Origin: Atherix ibis | Lineage: Eukaryota; Arthropoda; Insecta; Diptera; Athericidae | DNA: 64,000 bases | Assembly: GCA_958298945.1 (NCBI GenBank) | Contig: OY282606.1 | Span: 73,395,622-73,459,621, forward strand | Direction of reading: 5' to 3' | Program-made: the position numbers and the translations under genes | Shown: one piece after another, positions 45,761 through 56,710 of the stretch | Numbering within the stretch: position 1 is the stretch's first letter | Layout of the letters: each line of letters begins with the position of its first letter | Notes under the pieces: model-generated | What the model was told of the DNA's origin: nothing | Databases searched by the model: none | The model's input: only the letters and a program-made list of their open reading frames with translations

Positions 45761-47527
45761 ATGTTCTGGCTTCGTTTAATTTTTCTAATTAGCTCGGTTT
45801 TTGCGTGCGGTGATAATTTAACGCCAACACGAAAAAAATATAATGTTCTATTGGTGATTTTTGATGATTTGCGGCCAGCAATATTTGGATATGGCGATCA
45901 GCAAGCCCACACACCCAATATCGATCGACTTATGCAGAGAAGCTCTTACTTCACTAGAGCATATAGTCAGGTTCGTTAATAATTCATTAAATGTTCAAAA
46001 CTATTTGTTTCGTTTTCTTTTTAATTTTTTTTTTTGAGTTGGTTGATACTTTGTTAGTTTGATTTGGCGAATAATTTTTGTTCTCTCCTAATTGGTAGCA
46101 AGCTTTGTGCGCACCGAGCCGGAATTCCATGTTGACAGGCAGACGGCCGGACACACTTAGACTTTACGATTTCTACAGTTATTGGCGTAATGTGGTCGGT
46201 AACTATTCAACACTGCCGCAATATTTCAAAGAGCACGGTGGCTACCAAACGTATTCGATTGGAAAAGTTTTCCATCCGGGATTGTCTTCGAACTATTGCG
46301 ATGATTATCCGTTCAGTTGGAGCTACCCACCATTTCATCCGCCCACCGAAAGTTTCATGAACTCACCAGTATGTCCAGACGGTAGCGGTAAATTGCATGC
46401 GAATTTAGTGTGTCCGGTCAGAGTAACAGCCCAACCGAAGCAGACACTGCCTGACATCGAATCGGTTCAGCAAGCAAAAAAATTTCTACAGGCTAGAAAC
46501 AATTGCAGTGCACCATACTTTCTAGCCGTTGGCATTCACAAGCCACACATTCCATTCAAGTTTCCAGAGAAATTTTTGAAATTCTTTCCGAAAAACGACT
46601 TTAATTACACGGTCGCCGACTATAAACCGTACGGAATGCCAAATGTCGCTTGGAATCCATTCACAGATATACGTTCCAGGGATGATGTTATGAAACTGAA
46701 CGTGTCATTTCCGTTCGGACCCATACCAAAAGATTATCGCAGCAAAATTCGAAATGCATATTACGCTTCCGTTAGTTACGTTGATTATTTGTTTGGGAAA
46801 CTTTTGACTTACGTAAACATGGACGACACGATTGTTGTGTTAACCAGCGATCATGGATGGTCTTTGGGTGAACACGGCGAATGGGCAAAGTACAGCAACT
46901 TCGAAGTTTCGGTTCGGGTTCCGCTGATCATATACAGCCCTGAATTCAATATAACTAGCCCACAGAAGTATACAGAAATTGTAGAACTTGTTGACTTGTT
47001 TCCAACCATGATCGACCTGGCGAAATTACATCAGATTCCAAGGTGCCAGGATCGCAATCAAACTTTGTGTACCGAAGGCAAAAGCCTCTACCATTTGCTG
47101 AAATGTAGTAAGCCCTACAATGAAGGCATTGCTTTTAGCCAATATCCGAGACCATCTGCTTATCCATCACAGCATCCGAACAGTGATAAGCCGTTGCTGA
47201 AGCAAATTCAAATTATGGGCTACTCCGTACGTACTACCGACTTTCGCTACACGCTTTGGATAGGCTTTAATCCAAAAACCTTCGAACGAGGTAACTAATT
47301 CCGAATTGATTTTGTTCGAGTTTTTTTATGTTTGTTTTTTGTCGATTTTTTCTTTCTTTTGTATTTTACGTAAATAAACTTTCACAGATTGGACTAAAAT
47401 TTACGGTGAGGAGCTGTACGATCATCGTATCGATCCACAAGAGAATATGAATCTAGTTGATCGTGAGGGATTCGAAGAGATTCGCAGTCGATTGACAACA
47501 CTGCTAAAAGCGCAATTTACGAATTAA
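45761..47527 (+). CDS. IDS: Iduronate-2-sulfatase, copy B
   Basis: Exons 45761-45970, 46099-47290 and 47388-47527 match copy A with the same splice sites and give 513 residues. By eye about nine substitutions separate the coding regions; four change the protein: Val to Ile before FDDLRP, Phe to Leu before MQRS, Ser to Leu in LYHSLKC, and Asp to Glu in VDRDGFEE. The metal ligands, the formylglycine Cys in CAPSR and the SDHGW motif are unchanged. The gene looks functional. Introns are also nearly identical, so either the copies are young or they are being homogenised, or this is an unmerged haplotype in the assembly. Confidence 0.92.
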
Positions 47528-47979
47528 TTTAATTACTCCATCAGCCACCAATGAGCCACTAAACGGATCCTGCCATATAATATCTGCCAGCCGAGAAATC
47601 GACTATTAGTTACGAATATTTGTTAACTTGGATTTTGTTGTAGTTTACAGTCTTTAATTAAAATCAATTTATTGCAAAAAGAACGTTTGTGTTTTGGTTC
47701 TAAGCGTGAATCTTTATAGAGATTTTTTTCGGCAAAGGAAATTATTTTGAATTGTTTTATGTTTTTAGTATATAAGAATATTCGATCGTGTAAGCCCAAA
47801 TTGGCTCATTTTACCCAGAATCATACTTTTGTATTGCTTTCTACTTTACTCGCAGCTTATGGTTCTATTTTTTTTAGATATTTATATATACATAGGCAAG
47901 AACTCCCCGTTAATAAAAATAGCATTTTTATTAGTACGATGAACACTAGCAAACCCATTTCACTAGTGTTTATCTTCCA

Positions 47980-48160
47980 CTACATTCAAAGAATAAAATT
48001 TTATGGAAGGTTAAACACGCTCGTATATTAAAGGGATTTGACTTAATCTATAATAATAAGTGATGAAAAGTTTATCTACTTCAATTTGCATAAGTTAAAA
48101 GGGAAGTTTTCTTAAAACTAAATTTGAATTTGATTATCTTTTAAGAAGCTTGTCAATCGT
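47980..48160 (+). repeat. Short dispersed repeat, copy in segment B
   Basis: Partner of 30250-30430 and 34756-34925. Confidence 0.7.
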
Positions 48161-48205
48161 AATAAAAATAATAAAAGGGAGAAACATTTCCTCTTATATT
48201 AAATA

Positions 48206-49094
48206 GAATTTCTGAGATTTGACTGTGTCTTGTTATATCCACTTGTTCAAAAGGAGTCCTCAATATCTTCTATAGAAGCTGGTCCTACGACTTCGATGGA
48301 TATTTACTCCCCGTAACCTTTTGACAAATTTATCGAATAAAATTTATGACAAAAGATAAAAAATCAATAATGAACTTATTTTCTCTCCCCCTTGGATCAG
48401 TTTTAATTTTTCTATCAAAAAATAGTACTTAAAATAAGTTATTAAAAATTTATATAAGAGGTAAAGCTCCTAGAAAATGACGTGTTGAGTGAAATCGTGT
48501 AATAGAAGACTCGAAGCCAGTACAAAGGGAGGGATGCATTCCGAAAACTTTTTGAAACGCAATATTTTTTTAAAATTCAGTAATTTCTTTTAAAAATATA
48601 GAAACATATGTTCAATAAAACAAAAAACGTTAATAATCAAAAAATTCTTTGCTCACTTAAGTCAAACTCCGCTTGATAAATTTATTCCCCATTGCTTCTC
48701 ACACAATAAGGCGAGATCGTTTTTTTATCGTCACTTTCTGAACACATTTCTTCGCTAGGTTTTTTTTGCATCTTCGATCGTCCTTAAAAAATCTGTTATT
48801 TTAGTCTGTTTGCTGAACCTTACAAGGTCGTTGTTAATTTTACTGTATCGAAATTGGATATTTTGTAGCTCCCGTTTGAATTATTGGCTTTTTTCGGTGC
48901 AAGGATCTTGAGTAAAGAAAAATGATTTAAGCGTTTTGGCTAAGACTAATCCTTTCTATAGCCGTTTTTAGGTACAAAGGTTGACTTTACAATTTTTATG
49001 GGAACTGTTGTCTTCAAAACCGATAGAGTTAACATATATTTTTAATCAATTCTCCTTTCTAAAATATTTTCTTGTTTGTAATACTGCTCTAAAT
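48206..49094. other. Unassigned region with possible decayed coding sequence
   Basis: 48285-48330 resembles the 3' flank of the Jockey element near 52330-52375 (TTTACTCCCC motif). On the minus strand 48970-48660 can be read as FFFTQDPCTEKSQ, FKRELQNIQFRYSKINNDLV and LALLCEKQWGINL with stops. It looks like old protein-coding sequence but I do not recognise the family. Confidence 0.35.
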
Positions 49095-49346
49095 AGCATA
49101 CGAATATACTAATTATTTATGTTAGAATTGATAAAATAGATGTCACTGTTTTCATAAATATTTTGTTGCTCTACTTAAATCAAGGAATCATTATTAAAAA
49201 AATTAAGGCGCTTATAATATCTTTTAAATTAAATATTAAGCAAGTATTCACATGTTGAAATGAAAATTTTGCCTTTATTGGGATTGGTTCGCCATATCTG
49301 AGTGAATATTAGGCGAAAAACGGCATTTATTTATTTGTCGATTGTA
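49095..49346 (+). repeat. Dispersed repeat, left part of an interrupted copy
   Basis: Matches 23985-24270. The match stops at TTTATTTGTCGATTGTA and continues at 53439, after the Jockey and mariner insertions. Confidence 0.7.
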
Positions 49347-49349
49347 GGC

Positions 49350-49935
49350 ACGTGCCCAAATGTGTCAAATGTGCTGGTGAATATTTGACATCTGCATGCT
49401 TAAAAGAGAGGACAAGTGCAGCTAAGTGCGTCCACTGCATGGGTGCTCATCCAGCAAACTATAAGAGTTGTGCTACCTACAAGACCCTACAAGCAAAAAT
49501 AAAACCACAGAGAGCACAAATTTCGCATACAAGCTACGTAATATCTACCATATCAAATGCATCAGTAGCATCAGGTCAACCTCAACACCGACATCAACAA
49601 CAGCAACAACAGCACCAGCCACAGCAACAGCAGCAGCGGCAACATCAACAACTACAGCAGCCACAACAACAACATCAACAAGGGCAAAATTCTAAGACTA
49701 ATATCCCGTCAGGAGTTCCCCAAATTCAACAAGAACTTAACCAACAGCAATATTAGCAGCCAAAATTACAACAGTATAGTTCGAATTATATTCTCCCTCC
49801 GTCATTTTCGTCCCACAATATATCCTCAATGTTATCCAAATTAACTAACTCACTTGCACAGGAATTAAATAAAATACTAACACCTCTTGTAAATGCGTTA
49901 ATGTCCATTGTGTCAGCTTTATCGTCCACCGTTCA
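49350..49935 (+). pseudogene. Jockey ORF1 (gag-like) C-terminal part
   Basis: Opens with zinc-knuckle motifs (CVKCAGEYLTSAC and CVHCMGAHPANYKSC), then a long Gln/His-rich stretch (about 49585-49690) and a stop at 49754. The reading after the stop (SFSSHNISSMLSKLTNSLAQ to SALSSTVQK) ends 5 bp before the ORF2 start. ORF1 proteins of this type bind RNA. The N-terminal part is missing. Confidence 0.7.
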
Positions 49936-49942
49936 GAAATAA

Positions 49943-52290
49943 ATGTCGTCCTGTACTGCAAATTACCTTACAATCCTCCTTTGGAATGCTAATGGACTGA
50001 GTTCCCAACGACCAGAACTTGACTTATTACTACATGACAAACGAATAGACGTAGTACTCATTACAGAAACACACTTTACGTCCAGGTCCAACTTGTACAT
50101 ACGCGACTACACAAGGTTCAGGACTGACCATCCTGACAATACTGCCCACGGTGGCACTGCTATCCTCATGAGAAATTCCTTATCCTTTTCTTTTCATTTC
50201 TATATTGCAGAAGATTTTCTTCAATCCACCCCAATATCAATTGATTGCTCACCTGTCCCCTTAACTATTGCCGTAACCTATATCGCTCCTAACAAACCTA
50301 TAAACTCCCTTGATTTTAGGTCACTTCTCCAAGCTCTTGGGGATTCCTTTATTGCTGGTCCTCGATTCCCAATCTACTCCAAAAGTCAATGCGCCGAGAC
50401 TTATTAATGGACCAATTGATTGGGAATTATTCAAACAATATATTGACGAGCATTTAGACTTACGACAAAGCTTAAAGACAGAACAAGCACTAGATGACGC
50501 GGTACACAAGTTAACATGTTTATTACAAAACGCTACAGCCTTTTCTCAAAAAAGTAAAAACTCGAAACCTACACAAAACCTGACAAATCAACCATTAACA
50601 ATTAGGCGTCTTATTGCAGAAAAACGAAAAGCATGAACAAAAAGTTTTACATGACGAAATCACAAAATACAATACAGAACGTTTCAGAAACTACACTTCA
50701 ACCCTAACGAAAAACAGAACTTTGTGGAATACTACAAGACAAATACTATCTTATAGAAAAACAAAGCTCCGTTTACGAAAAACTGACGGAACCTGGGCCA
50801 AAACGGACAAACATAAAGCAGACGCTTTTGCTGAACACCTTGCACAAACATTTACTCCACATGAGGACATATTAGACAGGACTCATTGCACTACAATCGA
50901 GACAGAACTATCCATTCCCTTACCCATGAGTCTTCCCCCTAAGACAATCGATCCTTCCGAAGTTGCCAATTTAATCAAGGTCCTTCCCAAAAACAAAGCT
51001 CCTGGCTATGATCTGATTACCTCCAATATAATCTAATAACTCCCTAAAAGAGCAATAGTGTTCCTGGCCACAATATATAACTCCATCCTTAGAACAACAC
51101 ATTTCCCAATCCTCTGGAAATTTGCCATCATTAAAATGACCCCTAAGCCCAATAAACCAATAAACCGCTACACTTCCTACACGCCAATAAGTCTCCTCCC
51201 AGTACTCTCAAAACTCTTTAAAAAAATCATCCTTCGCCGCTTACATCCTCTACTCGAATCTTCAAATTTAATTCCTAATCACCAGTTTAGTTTCCGCACC
51301 GAACACTCCACTACCCAGCAGTCTCATCGAGTTCTCGATTTCATTGCATCCTCTTTAGAAAGAAAAGAGTACTGTCCCGGTGTGTTTCTTGATATAAGTC
51401 AAGCTTTTGATATAAGTCAAGCTTTTCCACCTATTTTCCTAATCCTAAGATCATTCCTTTCCAACCGACACTTCCAAGTAAATTAATCCAACGAACTGTC
51501 CAATATCTCTCCGATATTGGCTGGGGTTCCTCAGGGTAGCTTACTTGGACCCATCCTCTACAACATTTACACATCCGATATCCCAATCTGCCCTAATACC
51601 TTCTTTGCTATATACGCCGATGAGACGGCCTGCCTTGCATCTAGCGAAAATCCCCAACATGCTTCCGAAACTCTCCAAATCCAAATCCAAACCCTCCAGA
51701 ACTGGTTTACTAAGTGGAGAATAAAAGTCAATGAACGTAAATCTATCCAGGTAACTTTCACTCTCCGTCGTGAGACATGCCCTCCCATATACATTAATGG
51801 CAATGCCATACCACAACACACCGAAGCTCGGTACCTAGGACTGAACTTAGACAAACGCCTGACATGGAACCCACATACAAGACTTAAAAGACAAGAACTT
51901 AAAAGACGATACCTAAAACTACTTCGACTTCTAGACAAACGTTCCGAACTTACTATAGACAGCAAAGTACTGTTATACAATACTTTACTGAAACACATAT
52001 GGACATACGGAGTAGAACTCTGGGGACTTACTATGCCTTCTAATTCCCGCCTAATCCAATCCCTTCAATAAAAAATACTCCGTACAATTGTCGATGCCCC
52101 TTTTTATGTTCGCAATACTGTTATTCATCGTGATCTTAAAGTCCCATTTGTTTTTGATGTGGCAGTATCTCGCTATAAAAAGTTCCGTTCCCGTGTCCTC
52201 AATCATAATAATCCTCTTGTTCAAGAACTATCCTCCATTTCCTTCCCTAGAAATACCCATTGAAGACTTAAGCGTCACTGGTCGCGTGAT
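49943..52290 (+). pseudogene. Jockey ORF2: endonuclease start, reverse transcriptase, C-terminal end
   Basis: The apurinic endonuclease start is clear (LLWNANGLSSQRPELDLLL, VVLITETHFTS, HGGTAILMR), but most of that domain is deleted after about 50370. The RT blocks follow: SEVANLIKVLPKNKAPGYD, two stops, ILWKFAIIKMTPKPNKPIN, ISLLPVLSKLFKKIILRRLH, HQFSFRTEHSTTQQ, GVFLDISQAF, GVPQGSLLGPILYNIYTSDI and YADETA. The second active-site Asp is Glu (YADE). An 18-bp tandem duplication (51391-51408 and 51409-51426) replaces the end of the LDISQAF block. The thumb (YLGLNLDKRLTWNPH) and tail (YGVELWGLTMPSNSR, YVRNTVIHRDLKVPFV) complete it. At least five lesions are visible. Confidence 0.8.
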
Positions 52291-52440
52291 TTACTAAAAT
52301 ACTGAGGCCTAACTGAAATACACGCTAGCAGGAGGAACTTCATTCGATGTTTACTCCCCACAACCTTTCAAGTTAATTAATACTATTGCTCAAATTTGCT
52401 TATTACTATATTATAGTTGTAAATATATCTAAAAAAATAA

Positions 52441-53436
52441 AAAACGGTGGCCGCGGCATTATTAGTGTGTTGCTTTTGGCCAAAAATTCGCGCACAAGCA
52501 ACGATGCGTGAGCAGGGGCGTTATCATTGTGCAAAAGCCAATTTTTGTTCTTCCACAAATCCGGGCATTTCTGGCGGATAGCTTCACGCAACTTGCGCAT
52601 AACTTACAGGTAATATTCCTTATTGACCCAACCAACCTGTGGCAAGAACTCATGATGCACCACGCCCCTGCAATCGAAGAAAACTGTAAACAAAACCTTC
52701 ATATTCGACCGAACTTGGCGTGCTTTTTTCGGTCTTGGCTCGTGCGGTAGTTTCCATTGGGATGATTGAGGTTTGGTTTCCACATCATAATCATAAATCT
52801 ATGATTCGTCACCAGTTATGACCCGTTGGAGCAAATTTGGATCGTCGGATTTGGATTGCTCTTTAGCAATGTTAATAAAATGCTGGTTTTGGTACGAATT
52901 TCGCGGCGACCCGTCTCATGCCCAAATCATTGGTAAAAATCGAATGGCACAAACCAATCGATATAGTCCTCAGCAACTTCTCTAACGGTGATTCGACGAT
53001 TGGCCAATTATATTTTCTTCACTTCATCAATGTTTTTGTCTGTTGTTGAAATGCTCGGGCACGCTTTTCGTCGTTAACATCTTCTCGGCCCTCTGAGAAT
53101 ATTTTGTACCACCGATAAACGTTGCTTCGGTCCAAGGTAGCTTCACCATATGCCACAATTAACATTCGGAATGCGTCCGCGCAATTAATTTTGTTTTTCA
53201 TACAAAATTTGATACAGATTCTTTGATCAATTTTTTGGAATGGGCAAAAATCGAAGACGATCCAAAACACGTGCAAGCAAAGCAGCTGTCAAAAATTAAC
53301 TGAACATTTAAAATGACCGAACTTGTCGGCATAAGTGAGAGACATGATTACCAACATAACGCCACAAAAAATCGAAAATCCAACATACGTAACCCACGAA
53401 AATTCAAAATTCGTGATACTTTTTGAACAGACCTCG
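52441..53436 (-). mobile_element. Long-TIR mariner, right part
   Basis: Same family as 39908-42428 and 58101-58974. The right end (GAACAGACCTCG, TA at 53437-53438) is intact; the left arm is missing where the Jockey tail abuts. Unlike the other two copies it keeps the N-terminal HTH: DQRICIKFCMKNKINCADAF, then VYRWYKIFSEGREDVNDEKR. It then shows RVITGDES-like and GRTNIG-like remnants, and the NKNWLLHNDNAPAHASLLV block at about 52480-52570, with several frame breaks. Confidence 0.75.
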
Positions 53437-53438
53437 TA

Positions 53439-53515
53439 TTGTAAAAATACATAATCATCCTTTGACAAAATTTCAACTTAATTGCCAATTTCTCGAAATT
53501 AAGTGCTTATCCAGG
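53439..53515 (+). repeat. Dispersed repeat, right part of an interrupted copy
   Basis: TTGTAAAAATACATAATC to AACTTAATTGCCAATTTCTC continues the repeat from 49346, as seen uninterrupted at 24265-24345. Confidence 0.65.
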
Positions 53516-54810
53516 TATTCTTTTATCTAAGGTCAGTGGCGTCGGAATTGTGTTCTACCCTTTACTGTATCCCGCGTTGCGGGAGGGTTACCTGTACTTA
53601 AATTTAAATACATTTTCTTTGTTGTATATTTTTCACAAGGCTATCTTGTTATATGCAAGTAAATGAAAAGTACATAAAAAAGTGTTTTTACGATCCTTTA
53701 TTATTATTCTAGGCTATGCGTCGTATTGTTTGCTATATTTTAGAGGTTTTTCAGGGATGTTGGCTTTTAAATGATATAATTCAGAAATATTTACTTTTGT
53801 TAAATACTTCGACGACCATTTTTACAGTTGTCCAATATATTCTATTCGTCCTTATAATTATACTATGTAATTTGGTAGGTCGTCATATATTCCGTCACAT
53901 ATACATATCTTACGAGTACTCACGTTACTTCGACTATGCTTTAATAAATCCTTGTTAATTTTTTTATTTTTCTTCGTTTTATATTTTTAAATGGCCAAAA
54001 GCATATTTTTTAATATTTACTACACAAAAAATATGAATATTAATTTTTTCAAAAATTTTCTCCATATTCATTTGAATAGTTGGAAGCATGTTGCATTTAT
54101 ATATTTTTGATTTAAAAAATGATTTTTTGCTTGTTTTTAGAATTCTTCAATATTTTTATATTTACAATAGTTTCACTGTACGTCGAAAGTATATTTTTTA
54201 AACCTTATGGTCGTGTTTTTAAGCTCTATTTATAACGAGTGTTTAAATATTCTCAAGGTCGTGGTGCTAGCATATGATAATCTGGTTTATATCTGGGGAA
54301 TATTGCAGACGCACAAACAAATAAAATTAATTTAAAAAAATATAAATTAACAAAAAAGGCACAATAAAATACGTGATAAACAATTTCAACAATTTTTAGT
54401 GAATTTATTATTAATCAAAAAAAAAGTTATATTAAATACGGCAAAATTTTTATGCTTAAACACGTCCGGTTTGTGCCTCTTTAAGATATTTCAAATACGT
54501 GTAATTTCGAGAATGGTTTTTATTTTAAGCTTTTTTTTCTTAGTTCAGTCTTTCTTTTGTATAATGATAATTTTTGTCTCTCTTTTCTAATATTATTTAT
54601 TTACGAGTATTTTTTATGTACAATATTTTTTTTTATGACTATTATTATTGGAATTCACAGAATTTATTGATGAATTGAGTGGGAGTTTAGCAGTTGAGGA
54701 ACTCCTTTTTATTTTTTTCTCATTCTTTCTCTTATAAATTTCACATTTTTTTATTATAGCAAAAGAATTTTTATTATAACGAAAAAAACAAGTTTTTGAA
54801 GTGGTTTTTT
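53516..54810. other. AT-rich stretch, no gene seen
   Basis: Open frames at 53716-53958 and 54399-54590 are hydrophobic and AT-driven, without domain evidence. Confidence 0.45.
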
Positions 54811-54813
54811 ATT

Positions 54814-54941
54814 TTTTTATACCTTTTTTTCTTCATTATTATTGAAACCGGAACAATTGGAATTGTTTGATTTAGTAGGGCTAGACTGGATCCGGTTGTT
54901 GGACTGTTGAACATAGTGATGATGTAATAGATGCTGAACTC
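54814..54941 (-). other. Possible coding exon of an unidentified gene
   Basis: On the minus strand a TTTTTAG acceptor is followed by a less AT-rich stretch reading VQHLLHHHYVQQSNN, RIQSSPTKSNNSNCSGFNNN and EEKKV, then TAA. His, Gln and Asn-rich strings are common in insect regulatory proteins. It could be a last coding exon, but the next exon upstream was not found, and another frame across the same span is also open. Confidence 0.22.
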
Positions 54942-54944
54942 CTA

Positions 54945-55295
54945 AAAAATAAATAAATTCCACAAAAGAAAAAAACATGGAAATAGTTACAATAATTATA
55001 TCTTATCAGCTTAGCAAATAATTTGGCCTGTCGACTCGGATTGGATGCCTTGGAAGATGCAAAAAATTCTTGGGTGCATGTCAGGCCATATGATCGCTTA
55101 AACCAATGAAAATTTTGAACATTTTAATCTTTCTGTTGGCCACAGTATTTCTAATCTTGCCCTCCTGCTAGTGCTTGCAAATGTCACACACGAATCTTAG
55201 ACGCATCATTTTTATTTTTAATATATATTTTTTTATTAGTATTAATTAACACTATTTCCAGTAACTTTTGCAACCGACCGACTTGACTTAATTAC
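54945..55295. other. Gap without recognised feature
   Basis: Moderately AT-rich, no exon or repeat recognised. Confidence 0.4.
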
Positions 55296-55299
55296 TAAT

Positions 55300-55575
55300 C
55301 TTATGGCACTCAGTTTCCTTGCTTTTGGATTAGGGCTTGTTGAGTTACGCCCAGTGAATCTATAAGTTCATCCAGTAATGCCTCCTCTAATTCTGTGTCT
55401 TCAAACTTTTGGGATGCTCTGGTCTTCCACGTCGAAATCACCACTTTTGTAGCATTTAAAACAAGCCTCACCATAAGTTTCTACAATCATTCCAGCGCTT
55501 CAGCCGCAGATTTTTTCGAAATGAAGGCAAAAAGCAAAACTTGGCTCAAATTTCGGCATTTTCAAGCATAAAAAA
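55300..55575 (-). pseudogene. Mariner transposase, N-terminal fragment
   Basis: Starts MLENAEI, stop, AKFCF, then after a frame change SKKSAAEALE and VETYGEACFKCYKSGDFDVE, and ends QKFEDTELEEALLDELIDSL. This follows the order of a mariner HTH domain: KSAAE helix, YG-E turn, K-x-GDFD, QKFED-x-EL. No catalytic domain follows. It is more diverged than the other mariners. Confidence 0.55.
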
Positions 55576-55616
55576 ACATATAACGCCGATACCTAAATTC
55601 AATTTACAAGAACTTA

Positions 55617-56710
55617 TACCTTTCAAATTACCCTCTCCACACTTTAATCAAAAACATTATCATCTTCCCCAGTTAAAAAATAAATTCATCATCGTTATCC
55701 TTATTAATATCCCACCTTAAAGGCAATTGCTCCATCCTCCCCCTCATTTTCCAAACGTCCCTACCACACCCAGATTGGAAACCGTGGTTGGGAGCAAAGA
55801 GCCTTCTTAAACCTGTTCCCTTGACAGGTTTAAGAAGGCTAATACTGATCCGTCCACATATAGGAAACTTTTCCTTGAACACTTGGACGGATCAAAAGAT
55901 CATCGACTCTTGTTCACGGATGCCGCCGCTGACACCGATACTACATCATTTTCGGTCGTCGAACTTTTTGGCTGCAGCACCCGCGCACTATATTGTGAAA
56001 TCTTCGCTTAAAGAGCAGCTCTATATTACGAGCAGCTGTGGAGCATCAAAACAGCAATTTGAAATTAAAGCCATTTGTGGCCCATCGAGTGTCCCAGTAC
56101 TTAGCCGGGACATGTAGGAGTTGTGTGCAATGAAAGTGCTGATAAGTTGGCTGGAGAAATACTCCGCCGATTCCCAATCTGCCTCGCCTACTAACAGAAT
56201 GGCAACTACCATCCGCAGATACGATGACTGGACAAATAGCGACACATTTTTGTTGATTCATTAGATAACCACCAATAAACCAGTCTGTTCAACATCTATA
56301 CCGAAATTCTGGGCGCGGAAGCTCCTCAGAATCCGGATTGGACATACTGCCCTTACTCATAACTTCCTTTTTGGCAACACCAGTCGTCCTTTATGCCAAC
56401 CCTGTGACACCCATTTCACTATCATCTACATTGTACATAAATGTCACATAACCAATAATTACTTCGGGAGTATGATTCCTCCCATTATGGAGCTTCTGGT
56501 CTCAACAACTCCATTTCCTAGTCCCATATTTAAACTTCTACAACATACTAATCTGCTCAACAAAATCTAACAAAATTCTCAATATTCTATACTACTAACC
56601 ACAGACCAGTCTCTTTCAGGTAATTTCCCACACGTACTATGAGGTCGTCACGTGGCCTCACGGTCGTGGCGCTATAAAGTGGCTTCTGACACATGTCTAA
56701 GGGACCCTTC
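55617..56710 (+). pseudogene. Non-LTR retrotransposon RNase H and C-terminal relic, copy 2
   Basis: Plus-strand pieces: KPWLGA, NTDPSTYRKLFLEHLDGSKD, LLFTDAAADTD, YYEQLWSIKTAI, PGHVGVVCNESADKLAGE, then NPDWTYCPY and the zinc-binding-like PLCQPCDTHFTIIYIVHKCH. It matches 13545-14650. Here the NE-x-AD-x-LAG Asp is retained. It contains the palindrome at 55800-55840, absent from copy 1. Confidence 0.6.
55800..55840. repeat. Perfect 17-bp palindrome with 7-nt loop
   Basis: 55800-55816 (AGCCTTCTTAAACCTGT) is the exact reverse complement of 55824-55840. Confidence 0.95.

Larger units (their letters stand above)
43881..48205. repeat. Duplicated segment B (NUDT9 pseudogene + IDS)
   Basis: Second copy of 26246-30470 in the same orientation, offset by about 17.6-17.7 kb. 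Segment B has extra inserts near its left end (an added stretch at 43901-43917 and the palindrome at 43943-44006). Confidence 0.9.
49347..52439 (+). mobile_element. Jockey-like non-LTR retrotransposon, 5' truncated and decayed
   Basis: Contains the end of ORF1 (zinc knuckles), a start of the endonuclease, reverse transcriptase and C-terminal domain, and ends in an A-rich tail (about 52420-52441). The 5' end falls inside ORF1. Related fragments are at 36800-38100 (+) and 62830-63361 (-). The A-rich tail joins directly to the middle of a mariner at 52441. Confidence 0.8.

Noticed and set aside
51541..51998. Minus-strand frames of 92 and 143 codons
   Set aside because: Antisense shadows of the Jockey reverse transcriptase.
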